Source of the DNA: Agriotes lineatus | Taxonomy: Eukaryota > Arthropoda > Insecta > Coleoptera > Elateridae | Direction: 5' to 3' | Assembly: GCA_940337035.1 (NCBI GenBank) | Contig: CALNHX010002778.1 | Location: 104,121-168,120 of the forward strand | DNA: 64,000 nucleotides | Shown here: positions 54,377 through 64,000 of the stretch, piece after piece | How the letters are laid out: the number at the start of each line of letters is the position of its first letter | Position numbering within the stretch: the first letter of the stretch is position 1 | Made by a program: the position numbers and the translations under genes | Notes under the pieces: model-generated | Databases searched by the model: none | Told to the model about the DNA's origin: nothing | The model's input: only the letters and a program-made list of their open reading frames with translations

Positions 54377-55100
54377 TTGGTCCATTGGTATTATAATCAG
54401 GCAATTTCAAAGTGGCTCAAGAATAATCCTTGTCGGACCGCATCTCCCTTCCAAGTAGGAAAGCTATTTGCTGAAGCCTGTGAACGTAGAGCATCCATGG
54501 AAAATTCTGTTAGTGGATTAAAAACAACTGGAATCCATTCATTTAAAGCAAATATATTTCTCAACTGGATGTATGCTGCTTCTTTAAAAACTGACATTCT
54601 TGAATAAAATTATCTCGAATCACAAACATCAGACCGCCAGTCTCCCCACACACCCCACCACCAGAAGCAATTGAGATAAGGGGCAGGCCTGGTTCATCAT
54701 ATACCTTTCAGCTAACTCCAAATGAAGAAGATATACTAGACAGTAGCCGAGTTTCCGTGAAAAGCATTATTCTAATACCCAAGGCATCAACATCTTTTAA
54801 ATGAACACATCGCTAAAGACAGGGAACTGTTATGATAACATCTACACCAAACTTGGCAGAACTCAAGGCGAAGGAGGAACAGAAATGTTTAGTCTTGCAG
54901 TGACGTGCAAAATGTAAGCAGGTTAAAGTCAACTTAGGAGGCAAAGAAGATGAACAGGAAAGCCCATTTGCTGGGGTTGAAGATGATGATGATGATGTTA
55001 CATGTATTTATTGCAACAGCCCTTATTCAGAGTCGCAACCAGGCGAGCTTTGGCTGAGGTGTCAGAAGTGTAAAAAGTGAATTCATGCAGAATGCTCTGA
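54377..55100 (+). pseudogene. pogo-like transposase C-terminal remnant with zinc finger
   Basis: The plus-strand frame AISKWLKNNPCRTASPFQVGKLFAEAC, then SGLKTTGIHSFKANIF is the end of a pogo/Tigger-type transposase (pattern WLxxHPGRxVTxxQVxxLF...GFRxTGIxPxNxxIF). After shifts, a linker (PHTPPPEAI, TPNEEDILDSS) leads to a C-terminal Cys-rich finger at about 55000: VTCIYCNSPYSES, LWLRCQKCKK, stop, IHAECSDF. The catalytic core is absent. Plainly dead. Confidence 0.72.
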
Positions 55101-55189
55101 CTTTCCTCACGACCAAAGTTTTTTACTTGCGAACTTTGTAACTGAATATTTGTTTTTGCTAACCAAAGGTTTTTCAACAAAATTTATAC

Positions 55190-57369
55190 TTAGTTTTAGT
55201 AGGGTATGTTGATCCTTTTACTTTTGTTTTCGTATTTCATAATAAAAACAATTTTTTGTAATGTTTGTAAATTTTTATTTTCAACCTTTTCTATAGAAAT
55301 ACCTACCTACTATGTTTGTCATTTTACCCTAGTATAAGCCTAAAATGACATATTGCACAATTTCTTATTAATTTAGGTGTCATTGTTTGTAAATGTACAA
55401 ATTTAAAGTGTTGTGCCTCTAATAGGAAGCGGCATAAACTAAAGAACTCATTAAACTCTAAATAAATGCTTATTGATATATATTCTAAGTTTTGTTTAAA
55501 GTATGTCATTTTAGGAGAGTTTCCCCTATTAGGTACTACGGAGGAAAGTGTATCATTTCCTCCCGGGGATGTACGTTAATGCTTAAGTGTAATTGAGATC
55601 AGTAATAATCCAAGCGAGGGAAAGACACTTAGAGTTATACATATTTTTTGACATTTTTACATTTTATGATAAGATCTCTGATATTCAGCTGTAGTAAAAA
55701 ATGTTTAAATACCAGAAGCAGGATGCTAGTTCGTTTGCTACTAATCACATTCCCTCCCGTCTCTAATGGCAACGGGAGCCAATGTATTATATTCTTTCCC
55801 GCTGCAATTGCAAACCAACAAGCGAGTTAAACATCTATTTTTGCTAACAGAAAATCTCCTAATAAACGACAGAGAAGGTCACTTTCGGATGAAGGTGTCA
55901 AAAAAGTACTTTTAAACATATGAACTAAAAGTGTTGCATAGCAACATATACATTCTTGTATCAGTAAGAGGAATGTCAACACCATAACAATTTTCCGTAC
56001 TTTAAAAAATATATATTATAAAAAATACAAGAATGTATTGAATAGTTCAAAAATACTAGAAAATTATAATTACAATTCACTCTCCTTGACCTTAACAGCC
56101 TACTACTGGTGTAAAATCAACATGACACAAGGGGTGTGTGAAAATAATCTAAGCTTGATTTATAAATCCCGTCCTACCTAACCAACCTATTAATCTAATT
56201 CAACGTTGACGGTGCCAGTTAGAAGTTAGATGCCAATTGTGTACTTAATCAAGCCTAACCTTGCCCTGAATCTGCCTAATCAAACCTGACGTTGATGTTG
56301 CCTTGATCGGGTCCTGAAGTTGGGCGCCAAAAGTGTACCACCCTTAAACGAGGAGTAGCACAGCCCTAGCTAGCTCTAACTCTGGGTCGAAAATGGCGTT
56401 AGTAAGGACCAGGCAGCGGTTCTTAAGGTTACAAAGAAATTAATTAAAGTAATACAAAATGGGCATCAGTCGTTATACAGAACATAAAACACAAATATAG
56501 ATATCACAACAAATCACCACCTATTTTGTAAGCCTCTTACTTCAACCTAAATCTTAAAAGAACATGATCAGGTTCATGAACTGTCATAGTACAGATAACC
56601 AAAGAAAATTTAAGCCAGTGACACGCGATAGAAATTTAATATTCGTCTACATGTCAGCAATAATAAGGTCAATGATTTACAAATGGCTCACAGGCCCAAA
56701 ATTGTCAAGTAACAATAGAATCAGGCAAGCTTGACGATTTACAACATAAACATTATATTTGTGATGGGAGGCAACTTCATTTAGCATATCACAGTTAATA
56801 ACTAGGATAATATGGATATCTGATTGCTATGCAAACATTCAGTTAGATTAATTAAACAAAACGCTCTTCACCGGCTCGCAAAACTGGTAAAATTGTAAGT
56901 TATGAGAAGCCGGGCTTTCAAGGTCACACTGCACGAAGGGTGTTGTACAGGGTACATACAAACATGCTTTCAGCTAAACCCTAGTCGAAAACGCACTAGC
57001 GTCTGATAAAACTATGGATTTTATGTTTCCTCGTGTGGGTTTACTTTCAAAAGCCTAAATACCACTTAATTAGTACTGAAACAAAGGAAAAACTAGAAAA
57101 TATCCACCAAAGATGGCCTCACCTGCAAGCGACACTGTTATAACCTACGCCATACTTGTTGACAGGAAACCAAAATTCTGTTACTAAGCATAACCTGCTT
57201 TGATCAAGGTATTTCAAATCCTTCAGGAGGCTTGAATTTCAGGTGGATCGCGCGTGATATTTATATTAGAGATGTGACCCCGCATCGAGAAACGAATTGT
57301 AAGAAACCCACAAATGAAAATGGGGCGTTTCGTGTATTTAATATCTTTGCTTGGCGATTTAAAATTTTC
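55190..57369. other. Long non-coding stretch with one primer-site-like motif
   Basis: No ORF of substance. GTTGGGCGCCAAAA at 56319-56332 reads on the minus strand as TTTTGGCGCCCAAC, similar to a tRNA primer-binding site next to a retroviral-type LTR (CA at the end of GTACA just before). Without a second LTR copy or gag-pol nearby, this is only a hint of an LTR remnant reaching right from about 56333. Confidence 0.3.
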
Positions 57370-57852
57370 CTATTGTAATGATTTCCTATGCTTTTTTCTT
57401 ATGTAAGCTCAATGCTGCCACCATGGTGTCGCGCTTTCTTTGTCGGCTTTAAAGTATTCACTATTATGTCTTTTTTATCTATCCCAGTTCCGGAGGTATT
57501 TACTAGCACTTTCTTTATTTCTTCTTCGGTCGTCTCCTCTGTTATGTCTCTGATTATAAATGTCCTTCCTTTTTGCTGTTATATTATCCTTTACTAGCGG
57601 CTTTTCTTTGAATAAGTCTACTACCCCCTCTTTTTTCTCTTTGATCGTTATTCTTGACGTTCCCGTTTTAGTTTCCCTGATGCTTTGGATCTGTACTCTA
57701 ACCTCTCTATATCGACTTTCAGTCTCATCGTTCTCAATATGTTGGCAGGATTTGTTTTTACTATTCTTTGAGGTTGTCTTGGTCGGATCCGCTGGTCTCG
57801 GTATCTTCTTTTCGCAGCTGTTATAGTTTCTTCCTAATAACGATCCACACAC
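57370..57852 (-). pseudogene. LINE ORF1, C-terminal part, degraded
   Basis: The minus-strand frame REVRVQIQSIRETKTGTSRITIKEK is followed, in the other frame, by RTFIIRDITEETTEEEIKKVL and IIVNTLKPTKKARHHGGSIEL. The pattern (EEIKxAL, VxxLRPxxxxxQxAxV) is that of the RRM-like domain of insect LINE ORF1 proteins. One frameshift. Probably continues the piece at 58300-58900 on the other side of a small insert. Confidence 0.5.
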
Positions 57853-57959
57853 TACACCATTTTCCTCACTTTTCTAATATCATTTCCGGTAGGTAACAGG
57901 CCACTGGCCTACAATAAGAGGAAGCAGAAGAAGAACACGAACTAGAAATTTTAATCTAA

Positions 57960-58291
57960 CTTAACGAAAAAATTTCACAACAAATGTTCGAATATACCGC
58001 CTTCTGCGTGAATGTAAAAAATTGAACTGGACTCTTCTCATCATTTCGACATCGTTTCTTAGAGTGTCTACTGCATTTTGAATTTTGGTTGCCACAATTC
58101 CTGCACCGTATTTACAGGAATAGAATATACCATAGATTTCAGAGCACCCCATAAAAAGTAGTCCAATGGCTTTATGTCGGGAGATCGTGGTGGCCAGTTT
58201 ACAGGAGCAGTATTTCCTCTAAATCGTCTTATTTTGGCCTCAGAAATATGTGTTAGATATTATTTTGTACAGACCTTTCGGGGACACCCTG
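57960..58291 (-). mobile_element. Tc1/mariner-like scrap with one CAGGGTG end
   Basis: On the minus strand the end CAGGGTGTCCCCGAAAGG (58291 downward) is followed almost directly by a transposase C-terminus: NWPPRSPDIKPLDYFLWGALKSMVYS, then the end of the ORF near 57961. The catalytic Asp motif is visible, the rest is deleted. The other end was not found. Confidence 0.65.
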
Positions 58292-58299
58292 TACAGCTC

Positions 58300-58900
58300 A
58301 AGTTACTTGTCGCATCTTTTATTTCCGTTTTAATTTTGTACCCCGAACCCACATGTTTCTGTAGACTGTCTAAGTTTGTTTTTAAAGTATTTACTATTTT
58401 CTTAAACATTTTTTCTTCTATCCAGCATCTTTCTGAAACTGCGTTTCAACTCTTTTTCTCTTGGTTTGTTGTACGGGGGTGTTTTTGTCTTCATTTAGGA
58501 TTGTGCCCTCTCGACCTGTTTCCGGTAGTGATCTGGTCTTATTCATGCACAAATTCGGAGGCATTCCTGTATGCCATCTCGCCTTCCAAATATTTCATCC
58601 CTTGTAACTGAAGGATTCCATGTTTGTTTGAAGGGGTCAAAGTTAAGAACTATGTCCATAACTGTATAGTACCTGTCGAATACCTACTTCCAGTAACATT
58701 ACCCAGCATTTCAGCCTGGTCACCCACCGAAGATGCAAGAGGTCTGGTATTACAGTTGTTGGCTAATGGTCGGTGGAGGCCCGCTTCCTTACCACCTGTT
58801 CCGACCGGTACTGAGCGTCCGAAGCTCTGCATCATAATTTTTAATTCTTTATCCTCTTCAGATAATCAGCGTGTGCCGCACTGGTCGACGTTGGTGTCCC
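58300..58900 (-). pseudogene. LINE 5' UTR and ORF1 N-terminus, degraded
   Basis: Minus strand. A short frame MMQSFGRSVPVGTGGKEAG at 58835 and, after a shift, PSVTRDEIFGRRDGIQ, then KRSFRKMLDRRKNV and NTLKTNLDSLQKHVG look like the leader and coiled-coil start of a LINE ORF1. It runs into the Tc1/mariner scrap at 58291. Confidence 0.35.
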
Positions 58901-58971
58901 GGGTAGCATCCGGTCGTGTCCGTGGGCTCGTTTTCGATATGCTTCCGCAACGGCTAACCCTCAGCAACTGA

Positions 58972-59205
58972 GCTGAGTTTCGCCTCTGACATGGTTCACA
59001 CGTTGAGTTACCGTGGTCTTCTATCCCTTCCCTTGCAAAGAGTTTCGCCTCTGGCGTAGTTAACACGTTGAGTTACCGTGCTCTTTTGCTTTTTCCTCCT
59101 GATGAAGCCCCTTACGAAAGAGAGCGAAACGTTGAGTTCTTCGATCTGAATCATGACACGGTACAATCCCGGAAGTCGTTTGTTACTTAAGAAGTTTACC
59201 TTTTT
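58972..59205 (+). mobile_element. Penelope-like terminal-repeat segment, partly duplicated
   Basis: The segment 59035-59205 matches the one at 45020-45185 (CTCCTGATGAAGCCCCTTACG, GCGAAACGTTG). A partial extra copy of its start (GAGTTTCGCCTCTGACATGG, then CACGTTGAGTTACCGTG) lies 67 bp upstream at 58974. Tandem terminal repeats are usual for Penelope-like elements. Confidence 0.55.
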
Positions 59206-59460
59206 AAAATATGTTGACATTGACTAATTAATGCAAGATACCAATCAAGGTATTACAAAATATTATCCACTTTGTTTCCACATCAGAAGCTTCGTATAAG
59301 GAATTCCAATTTACGTTCAAACAAATGTCCCTCAATCGTATCGTAATCCAAGTATTTGAACTCTATATGCTTGTTCCTAAAATGCATTTCAGTTAATACT
59401 TATACTGAAGATAGTATCAGAACATGATCAGAACATCCCATCAATCATCAATCATCATCA

Positions 59461-60930
59461 TCAAGCAGCCCGTTCTGTCCACTGTTGGACATAGGCCTCC
59501 CTCATGTGTCTCCACTCCTTTCTGTCCTGACCAGCTTGGATCCAGTTGTTTGTAATCCTTTTCAGATCGTCGGTCCAACGCGTCGGCGGTCTGCCTCTAC
59601 TTCGTTTGTCGGCGCGTGGTCTCCATTCCAGTAGCTTTTTCGTCCACCTTTCGTCGTTCATTCGGGCTACGTGGCCAGCCCAGTTCCACTTGAGAATAGA
59701 TATTCTTTCGATGACATCCTCTACTCCAGTTCTTAGGCGTAAGTCCTCGTTTTTAATATGGTCTCGTAGGGATATGCCAAGCATTGATCTCTCCATTTTT
59801 CGTTGTGCGATTTTGAGTTTTCGTGCAGATGTGTTCGTTAGTGTTAGAGTTTCTGCACCGTATGTGAGGACGGGCAAAACGCACTGGTCGTATACTTTTC
59901 TTTTCAAACAAGTCGGAAGTTTACTCTTAAATATTTCACTTAGTTTTCCGTATGCTGCCCATGCTATGTTGATCCTCCTTTTCAGTTCGCAAGTCTGGTT
60001 ATCTCTAGAGATCCTGATCTCGTGGCCCAGATATATATATTTGTCCACTAGTTCGACTTCTGCGTTTCCAATGTTAATGTGTTTGCTGGGAACCAAGTTT
60101 GTCATAAGCTTTGTTTTAGACAGGTTTATTTTTAGACCCACCTCTGAGCATACATTTTGAAGGTCGTATAACATTTGTTTTACTTCCCCTAGATTGTCAG
60201 TTATTAAGACTATGTCATCTGCAAAGCGTAGATGGTTGAGTTTTTGACCGTCTATGGTAATCCCTTTTGTGTCCCAATCAAGTTTTTTGAAGGCATATTC
60301 CAGAACCGTTATAAACAGTTTTGGAGACATGGTGTCCCCCTGTCTCACTCCTCTTCCAATTTTGATAACGTTACTGTTTTCGTGTAGTCTGACCTGCATT
60401 GTGGCATTCTCATATATATTATAAATCAATTTCGAGTATCTATAGTCGATTCGGCATTCTCTCAAGGATTTTACTATAGCGTTTAATTCGATTGTATCGA
60501 AAGCCTTATGGAAGTCGACAAACAGGAGGACTAGTGGTCTATTGTATTCTACAGTCTTCTCGATTAGGGTTTTAATGCTTTGTAGATGATCGTTTGTTCC
60601 GAATCCGGAGCGAAATCCGGCTTGCTCTTTTGGTTGGTACAACTCAAACTTTGCCTCCATTCTTGATGTTATTATTCTCGTGAAAAGCTTATAGACGTGA
60701 CTTAGGAGAGTTATGGGACGATAATTTTCGAGATCTGTCTTGTCGCCTTTTTTATGCAGTAGAATTGTGACTGCTTGGTGCCACTTGCTTGGTATATTGC
60801 CGTTGTGCAGACATAGGTTGAACAGGGTTTGCAATTTCGTCAGTAGGATCGGGCCTCCGACCTTTATTCCCTCTGCGGCTACATTGTCTTCGCCGGGTGA
60901 TTTATTGTTTTTCATTTTCCTCAGTGCCAT
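59461..60930 (-). CDS. RTE reverse transcriptase (C-terminal 490 residues)
   Basis: An uninterrupted frame. Fingers and palm: NNKSPGEDNV, WHQAVTILLHKKGDKTDLENYRPI, LLFVDFHKAFDTIE (first Asp), GVRQGDTMSP, catalytic RFADDIVLITDN at about 60215. Thumb: YIYLGHEI. C-terminus: VLTYGAETLTLT, GHVARMNDERW and RGRPPTRWTDDL, the hallmark end of RTE-type proteins in arthropods. It ends WTERAA at the TGA by 59461. Because the endonuclease is truncated the copy cannot retrotranspose by itself. Confidence 0.85.
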   Translation of the reverse strand: MALRKMKNNKSPGEDNVAAEGIKVGGPILLTKLQTLFNLCLHNGNIPSKWHQAVTILLHKKGDKTDLENYRPITLLSHVYKLFTRIITSRMEAKFELYQPKEQAGFRSGFGTNDHLQSIKTLIEKTVEYNRPLVLLFVDFHKAFDTIELNAIVKSLRECRIDYRYSKLIYNIYENATMQVRLHENSNVIKIGRGVRQGDTMSPKLFITVLEYAFKKLDWDTKGITIDGQKLNHLRFADDIVLITDNLGEVKQMLYDLQNVCSEVGLKINLSKTKLMTNLVPSKHINIGNAEVELVDKYIYLGHEIRISRDNQTCELKRRINIAWAAYGKLSEIFKSKLPTCLKRKVYDQCVLPVLTYGAETLTLTNTSARKLKIAQRKMERSMLGISLRDHIKNEDLRLRTGVEDVIERISILKWNWAGHVARMNDERWTKKLLEWRPRADKRSRGRPPTRWTDDLKRITNNWIQAGQDRKEWRHMREAYVQQWTERAA

Positions 60931-61145
60931 TTTGATTTCGTCGATAGTAATGTCTGGTAGCTCTTCCGATCCTTGGTTTATAACGCCACTTTTTGATGTT
61001 AAAGTGGTTGGATCTAGATTGTCCTTTTTTCGACTTTTATACAGTTCGCAATAGAATTTATCTACAATCTGTAGGATTTCCTCCCTATTTGATGTTGTGT
61101 TTCCTTGTTTGTTTCTGAGCTTGATTATTTGTTTTGTTCCTACGT

Positions 61146-61605
61146 TTAGGTTTTACTTTTGTTTATTTCTCTTAATTCTTCGTTGGTAGTTGTTCCGCTC
61201 TGTCTCATTTGACTTCTTTCTTGAATTAGGTTTTTTGCAAACTGACTGATTTTTTCTTCTTTTTTAGTTTTAGGGCAGTGCATGTCTTGGCTTTTCTGCA
61301 GAGCTTCTATTATAGTGTCGTTTATATCATCAATATTTTCCTCGGGATTGTGGTTGTCTTCTAATAGTCGGGTAACGTGTTCTGAGAATTTTTCAAGGTC
61401 TGATGGGGGTTTCCATGTTCGTTTGGTTGCTTTCTTAACTAGTTTGTACCTTTCTTTGTTAAGCTCTATCTGAAGAGTAGCCCTTACCATTTTATGATCA
61501 CTTCCTGTTCTACATTTATTTAGTACTGTTACGTTTCTAAATATTTGCTTTTTATCTGCGATTATGTAATCGATCTCGTTTCGAGTTTGACCGTCCCATA
61601 GGTGT
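61146..61605 (-). pseudogene. RTE endonuclease end and linker
   Basis: The frame HLWDGQTRNEIDYIIADKKQ is the endonuclease end, then VLNKCRTGSDHKMVRATLQIEL (SDH motif). The linker (DNHNPEENIDDINDTIIEAL, HCPKTKKEEKIS) follows to 61146. A break between 61146 and 60930 separates it from the reverse transcriptase frame. Confidence 0.7.
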
Positions 61606-62649
61606 TAGTATTTCAATCTGGGATACCTATCAGATATGAATCATTTGTAATCAACAGATGTAATATAAATGGTTGCTGATTTTGGCGATGGCTAGTTAGT
61701 TGAGTAACAAGTTGGGTTAGATTAGTGTTGAGAATCATATTACTAAAGGCCGATGCCGAGTCGTTGCTATCCAAATATTCAAAAGGTCCCCACTGAACGG
61801 TAGGAAGATTAAAATCACCCAAAATGATTAAGTTTTGAAACTTGGTGGATGCATTTTCTAGTTGGCTGATGAGAGTGGAGTCAGTACTAAAAGAAGAATT
61901 TGGGGGTCTATAAACGACAGCTGAGTAAAATTAAAGTTTTTACTGGAGAATGTAAACTAAATATTTTGCATTTTGCCTCTGACCATATCAAGTTTGGACG
62001 TTTTATATTCCAAAAAGAAGTCAATTTTACAGTACGTGCAGACATCCCTACCAAGTCCGTTATTGCCTCTTGTCAGCACAGTACAGGTGATAACCGTTTA
62101 GACTTATAATTGTGTCGGGAATAGAGACTGACAACCAAGTTTCCGTTAGTACAATACATGTGGGCTGGTACTAAGCAACAAAAACATTAAATTCCTTTAA
62201 TTTTGCAGTAATCGATGCGATGTTTGTATATGCAATAGAAATTTCGATGATACTGGAATTTAATTTTTTTCATCGGTGATATAGGAATACATATTTATTG
62301 TTAAATTTGATTCCCCAGCATCCATTCATTGTTTAAGTTTAGCTCGAATATCGTTCAAGTGTTTAACCTGATCGGGCGTTTTATCGTCACAAATGAATTC
62401 GTTAATTAAGCCTGAAGAGAGAAGTTTTTTCGTATTTTGTAAGATATTTTTTGCTTCAGCAGCGTTTGAGAAAGAAACCTTTAGTAAACGAGGCTTGTTG
62501 TTAATTTTAAGTCCGATTCATTTGACTGAAATTGGTTCAGAAATATTTACAGTGCCCTGTACATGTAAAAGGATATCTTGAACTTGTTGATTATCAGAAA
62601 CGGCTTGAGTAGAACTATCCGTATTTGTTGATTCGGGAAAGTTACATAA

Positions 62650-63650
62650 ATAATATTAGTTGTATGCTGGATACGTTCGAAGGCTTCTGATGTTCTGATA
62701 CAATATTTTCGTATGTAGCAAAGGGAATGCCCTGTGGCTGACTGTTGGCACTGTTTTTATTTATTTATTTAATTCGCACTCAGCCAACAGCCGTTAGCAC
62801 ACTCTGAAACCTGTCCACTTACGCAGTTACTAGATGTGTTTTAATTTATGTAAGAATTCGTGTCATAGTCGCCAGATGTAATTTAATTAACAACTCGCAT
62901 TCAACTTGGCATTAGAAAAAGTGTGAATTAATTCATGAGTTTTTTGAAGAAATTTATTTCATATAATTCTGGAATTTATGCAAACCTCGTTTTTGAGATA
63001 CTGTATAGAAAATGAAACATATCTTCATTTTTATTTTTTCATTTAAAAAAAAATAAGTGTAGTAAATCTGATATGACTAAATGGTGTAACTCTAAGACTA
63101 ATATTATTCAGCATTAGAATGTTCATCTTTGCCTTAAATTAACCATCTTCGTATTCCTTACTGTTTTGGAGATTTCAATGGTGATTCACAAAATTGAATA
63201 CCCTGTTTAAAAGAGTAAAGTTTGAAATAAAGAAGCATGTTACACAACAAAAGTAAAAACCACTCTTTTATATATAAAAAGAAGAATAGAAGAAGCAGTG
63301 TATATAATAAACGATAAAAAATGGTGTTTTCTACAATTTTTGTTTTAGTTACTTGTGGAGAGTGAAAATTATCTTTGTAAATAAATAAATTTTGCAAGTA
63401 GCCTATGAAATAAATGTACAAAAATTGGTAGTTATTTTGAACGAAATTTCAGAAGCAGCTTGGGGAAAAGCATCATAAATGTAAAATAAAAATTGTCCGT
63501 GGAAAAGCATAGTTCTTGAAGTAAACACTGTTTTTCTTTATAGAAAGCTGAATCTACAAGCTGCCTATAAAATAGACAAAACGCAAAAGTGATGTCAAGG
63601 ATTGGTTTAATAAGTAAAACCAAGCAAATACAATTTGTAAAATTTGAAAT
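62650..63650. other. AT-rich spacer, nothing recognised
   Basis: Low-complexity AT-rich sequence including a TTTATTTATTTATT run near 62757. Minus-strand frames at 63158-63421 and 63432-63623 look like chance. Confidence 0.3.
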
Positions 63651-63654
63651 ATTT

Positions 63655-64000
63655 TTAAAGCCGATTTTGATGCAATAAAAGAAGAGCTCATTAAGAAAGA
63701 CTGGTTTATACTAAATGTCCCTAATTTTAATGCTGAATGTTCTTGAAACTTTTTCTGTAATGGATTTCAGAATGCTGTAACCATAAACTCTCCACTACAA
63801 AATATTCACAGTAGGTAACCGCAAACAACCCTGAATAACCAATGCCCTTACAGATAAAGTGAAAATAAACTCTCGCTTTGACAGAGATACTCTGGTTCAA
63901 AATCTGATGATGATCTTCAGGCTTTTATTGTATACTCAAGAACTTTGACCACTGAGTTACGAACAGCTAGGTCAAATATTGAGGTGCAGTTGATTAACAC
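63655..64000 (+). pseudogene. LINE ORF2 linker scrap (CR1-like), runs off the window
   Basis: The plus-strand frame FDAIKEELIKKDWFILNVPN, then SDDDLQAFIVYSRTLTTELRTARSN resembles the region between endonuclease and reverse transcriptase of CR1-like LINEs (YxxYRxxLTxLIRxAKxxY). Frameshifts present. The rest would lie to the right of the window. Confidence 0.4.

Larger units (their letters stand above)
59441..61607 (-). mobile_element. RTE-type LINE, 5'-truncated
   Basis: Minus strand. The 3' end is a TGATGAT-type tail (plus strand ATCATCAATCATCATC at 59443-59462), usual for insect RTEs. The 5' end is cut inside the endonuclease at about 61607 (LWDGQTRNEIDYII). The reverse transcriptase frame is intact over 490 codons. 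Confidence 0.8.
59215..62640 (-). mobile_element. CR1-like LINE remnant split by an RTE
   Basis: Minus-strand pieces on both sides of the RTE. Right: ORF1 C-terminus (INNKPRLLKVSFSNAAEAKNIL, then TPDQVKHLNDIRAKLK) at about 62500-62340 and endonuclease (VVYRPPNSSF, LIILGDFNLPTVQW, LDLLITNDSYLIG-like) at 62100-61613. Left: DHVLILSSV and IEFKYLDYDTIEGHLFERKLEF at 59440-59215, the end of the endonuclease and linker. Many stops. The RTE therefore landed within the endonuclease. Confidence 0.68.

Noticed and set aside
58174..58611. 145-codon plus-strand ORF
   Set aside because: Crosses from a Tc1/mariner scrap into a LINE ORF1 remnant, both on the minus strand.
59546..60160. 204-codon plus-strand ORF
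   Set aside because: Antisense shadow of the RTE reverse transcriptase.
1..64000. CRISPR arrays, operons, bacterial promoters or terminators
   Set aside because: The DNA is eukaryotic: spliced exons, LINEs, SINEs and LTR elements; no array of short spaced repeats seen.

Overview
The window is AT-rich eukaryotic, almost certainly insect, DNA built mostly from transposable elements (TEs): mariner and other Tc1/mariner-like elements, hAT, ISL2EU-type, BEL/Pao, Jockey, R1/I-type LINEs with RNase H, RTE, CR1-like, Penelope-like, Helitron-like and a tRNA-derived SINE. A TE-rich insect such as a beetle would fit, but the species cannot be fixed from sequence alone. No tRNA, rRNA or CRISPR gene was seen.

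The one candidate host gene is on the minus strand. Four small exons (43984-43954, 43768-43710, 32593-32501, 4367-4251) are each bounded by good AG/GT sites and join in one open frame of 100 codons. The gene continues past the left edge. Its introns of about 11.1 kb and 28.1 kb hold nearly every TE between 4.4 and 43.7 kb. I do not recognise the protein.

Layout: 1-1445 GC-rich composite repeat block; 1454-3430 5' part of a Jockey-type LINE (minus); 4515-5790 mariner with one premature stop; 6417-13912 a broken hAT transposase gene holding a TA-flanked MITE, which holds a full-length Jockey element, which holds a further MITE (four levels, three with matching target-site duplications); 14100-15933 THAP/YqaJ-nuclease/PHD pseudogene; 16123-22262 BEL/Pao element with nearly identical LTRs; 22395-25775 CR1/Jockey-type reverse transcriptase split by two TA-flanked MITEs, one a 1.2-kb palindrome; 26235-27061 ISL2EU-type transposase (minus); 27192-27848 Helitron-like end; 28-34 kb SINE copies, old LINE pieces and hAT pieces; 34099-39077 full-length R1/I-type LINE; 39.4-43.7 kb nested Tc1/mariner-like, Jockey and hAT-like remnants; 45717-51298 a SINE split by a full-length R1/I-type LINE; 52-54.1 kb MITEs and hairpins; 54377-55100 pogo-like C-terminal remnant; 57370-58900 LINE ORF1 remnant split by a Tc1/mariner scrap; 59.2-62.6 kb CR1-like LINE split by an RTE; 63.6-64 kb part of another LINE.

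How the parts relate: when BEL and the 22-26 kb LINE are taken out, the YqaJ pseudogene and the ISL2EU transposase become convergent neighbours and may be one two-gene transposon. In several places removing an insert plus one target-site copy restores the host element's reading frame, which gives a firm order of insertion events.
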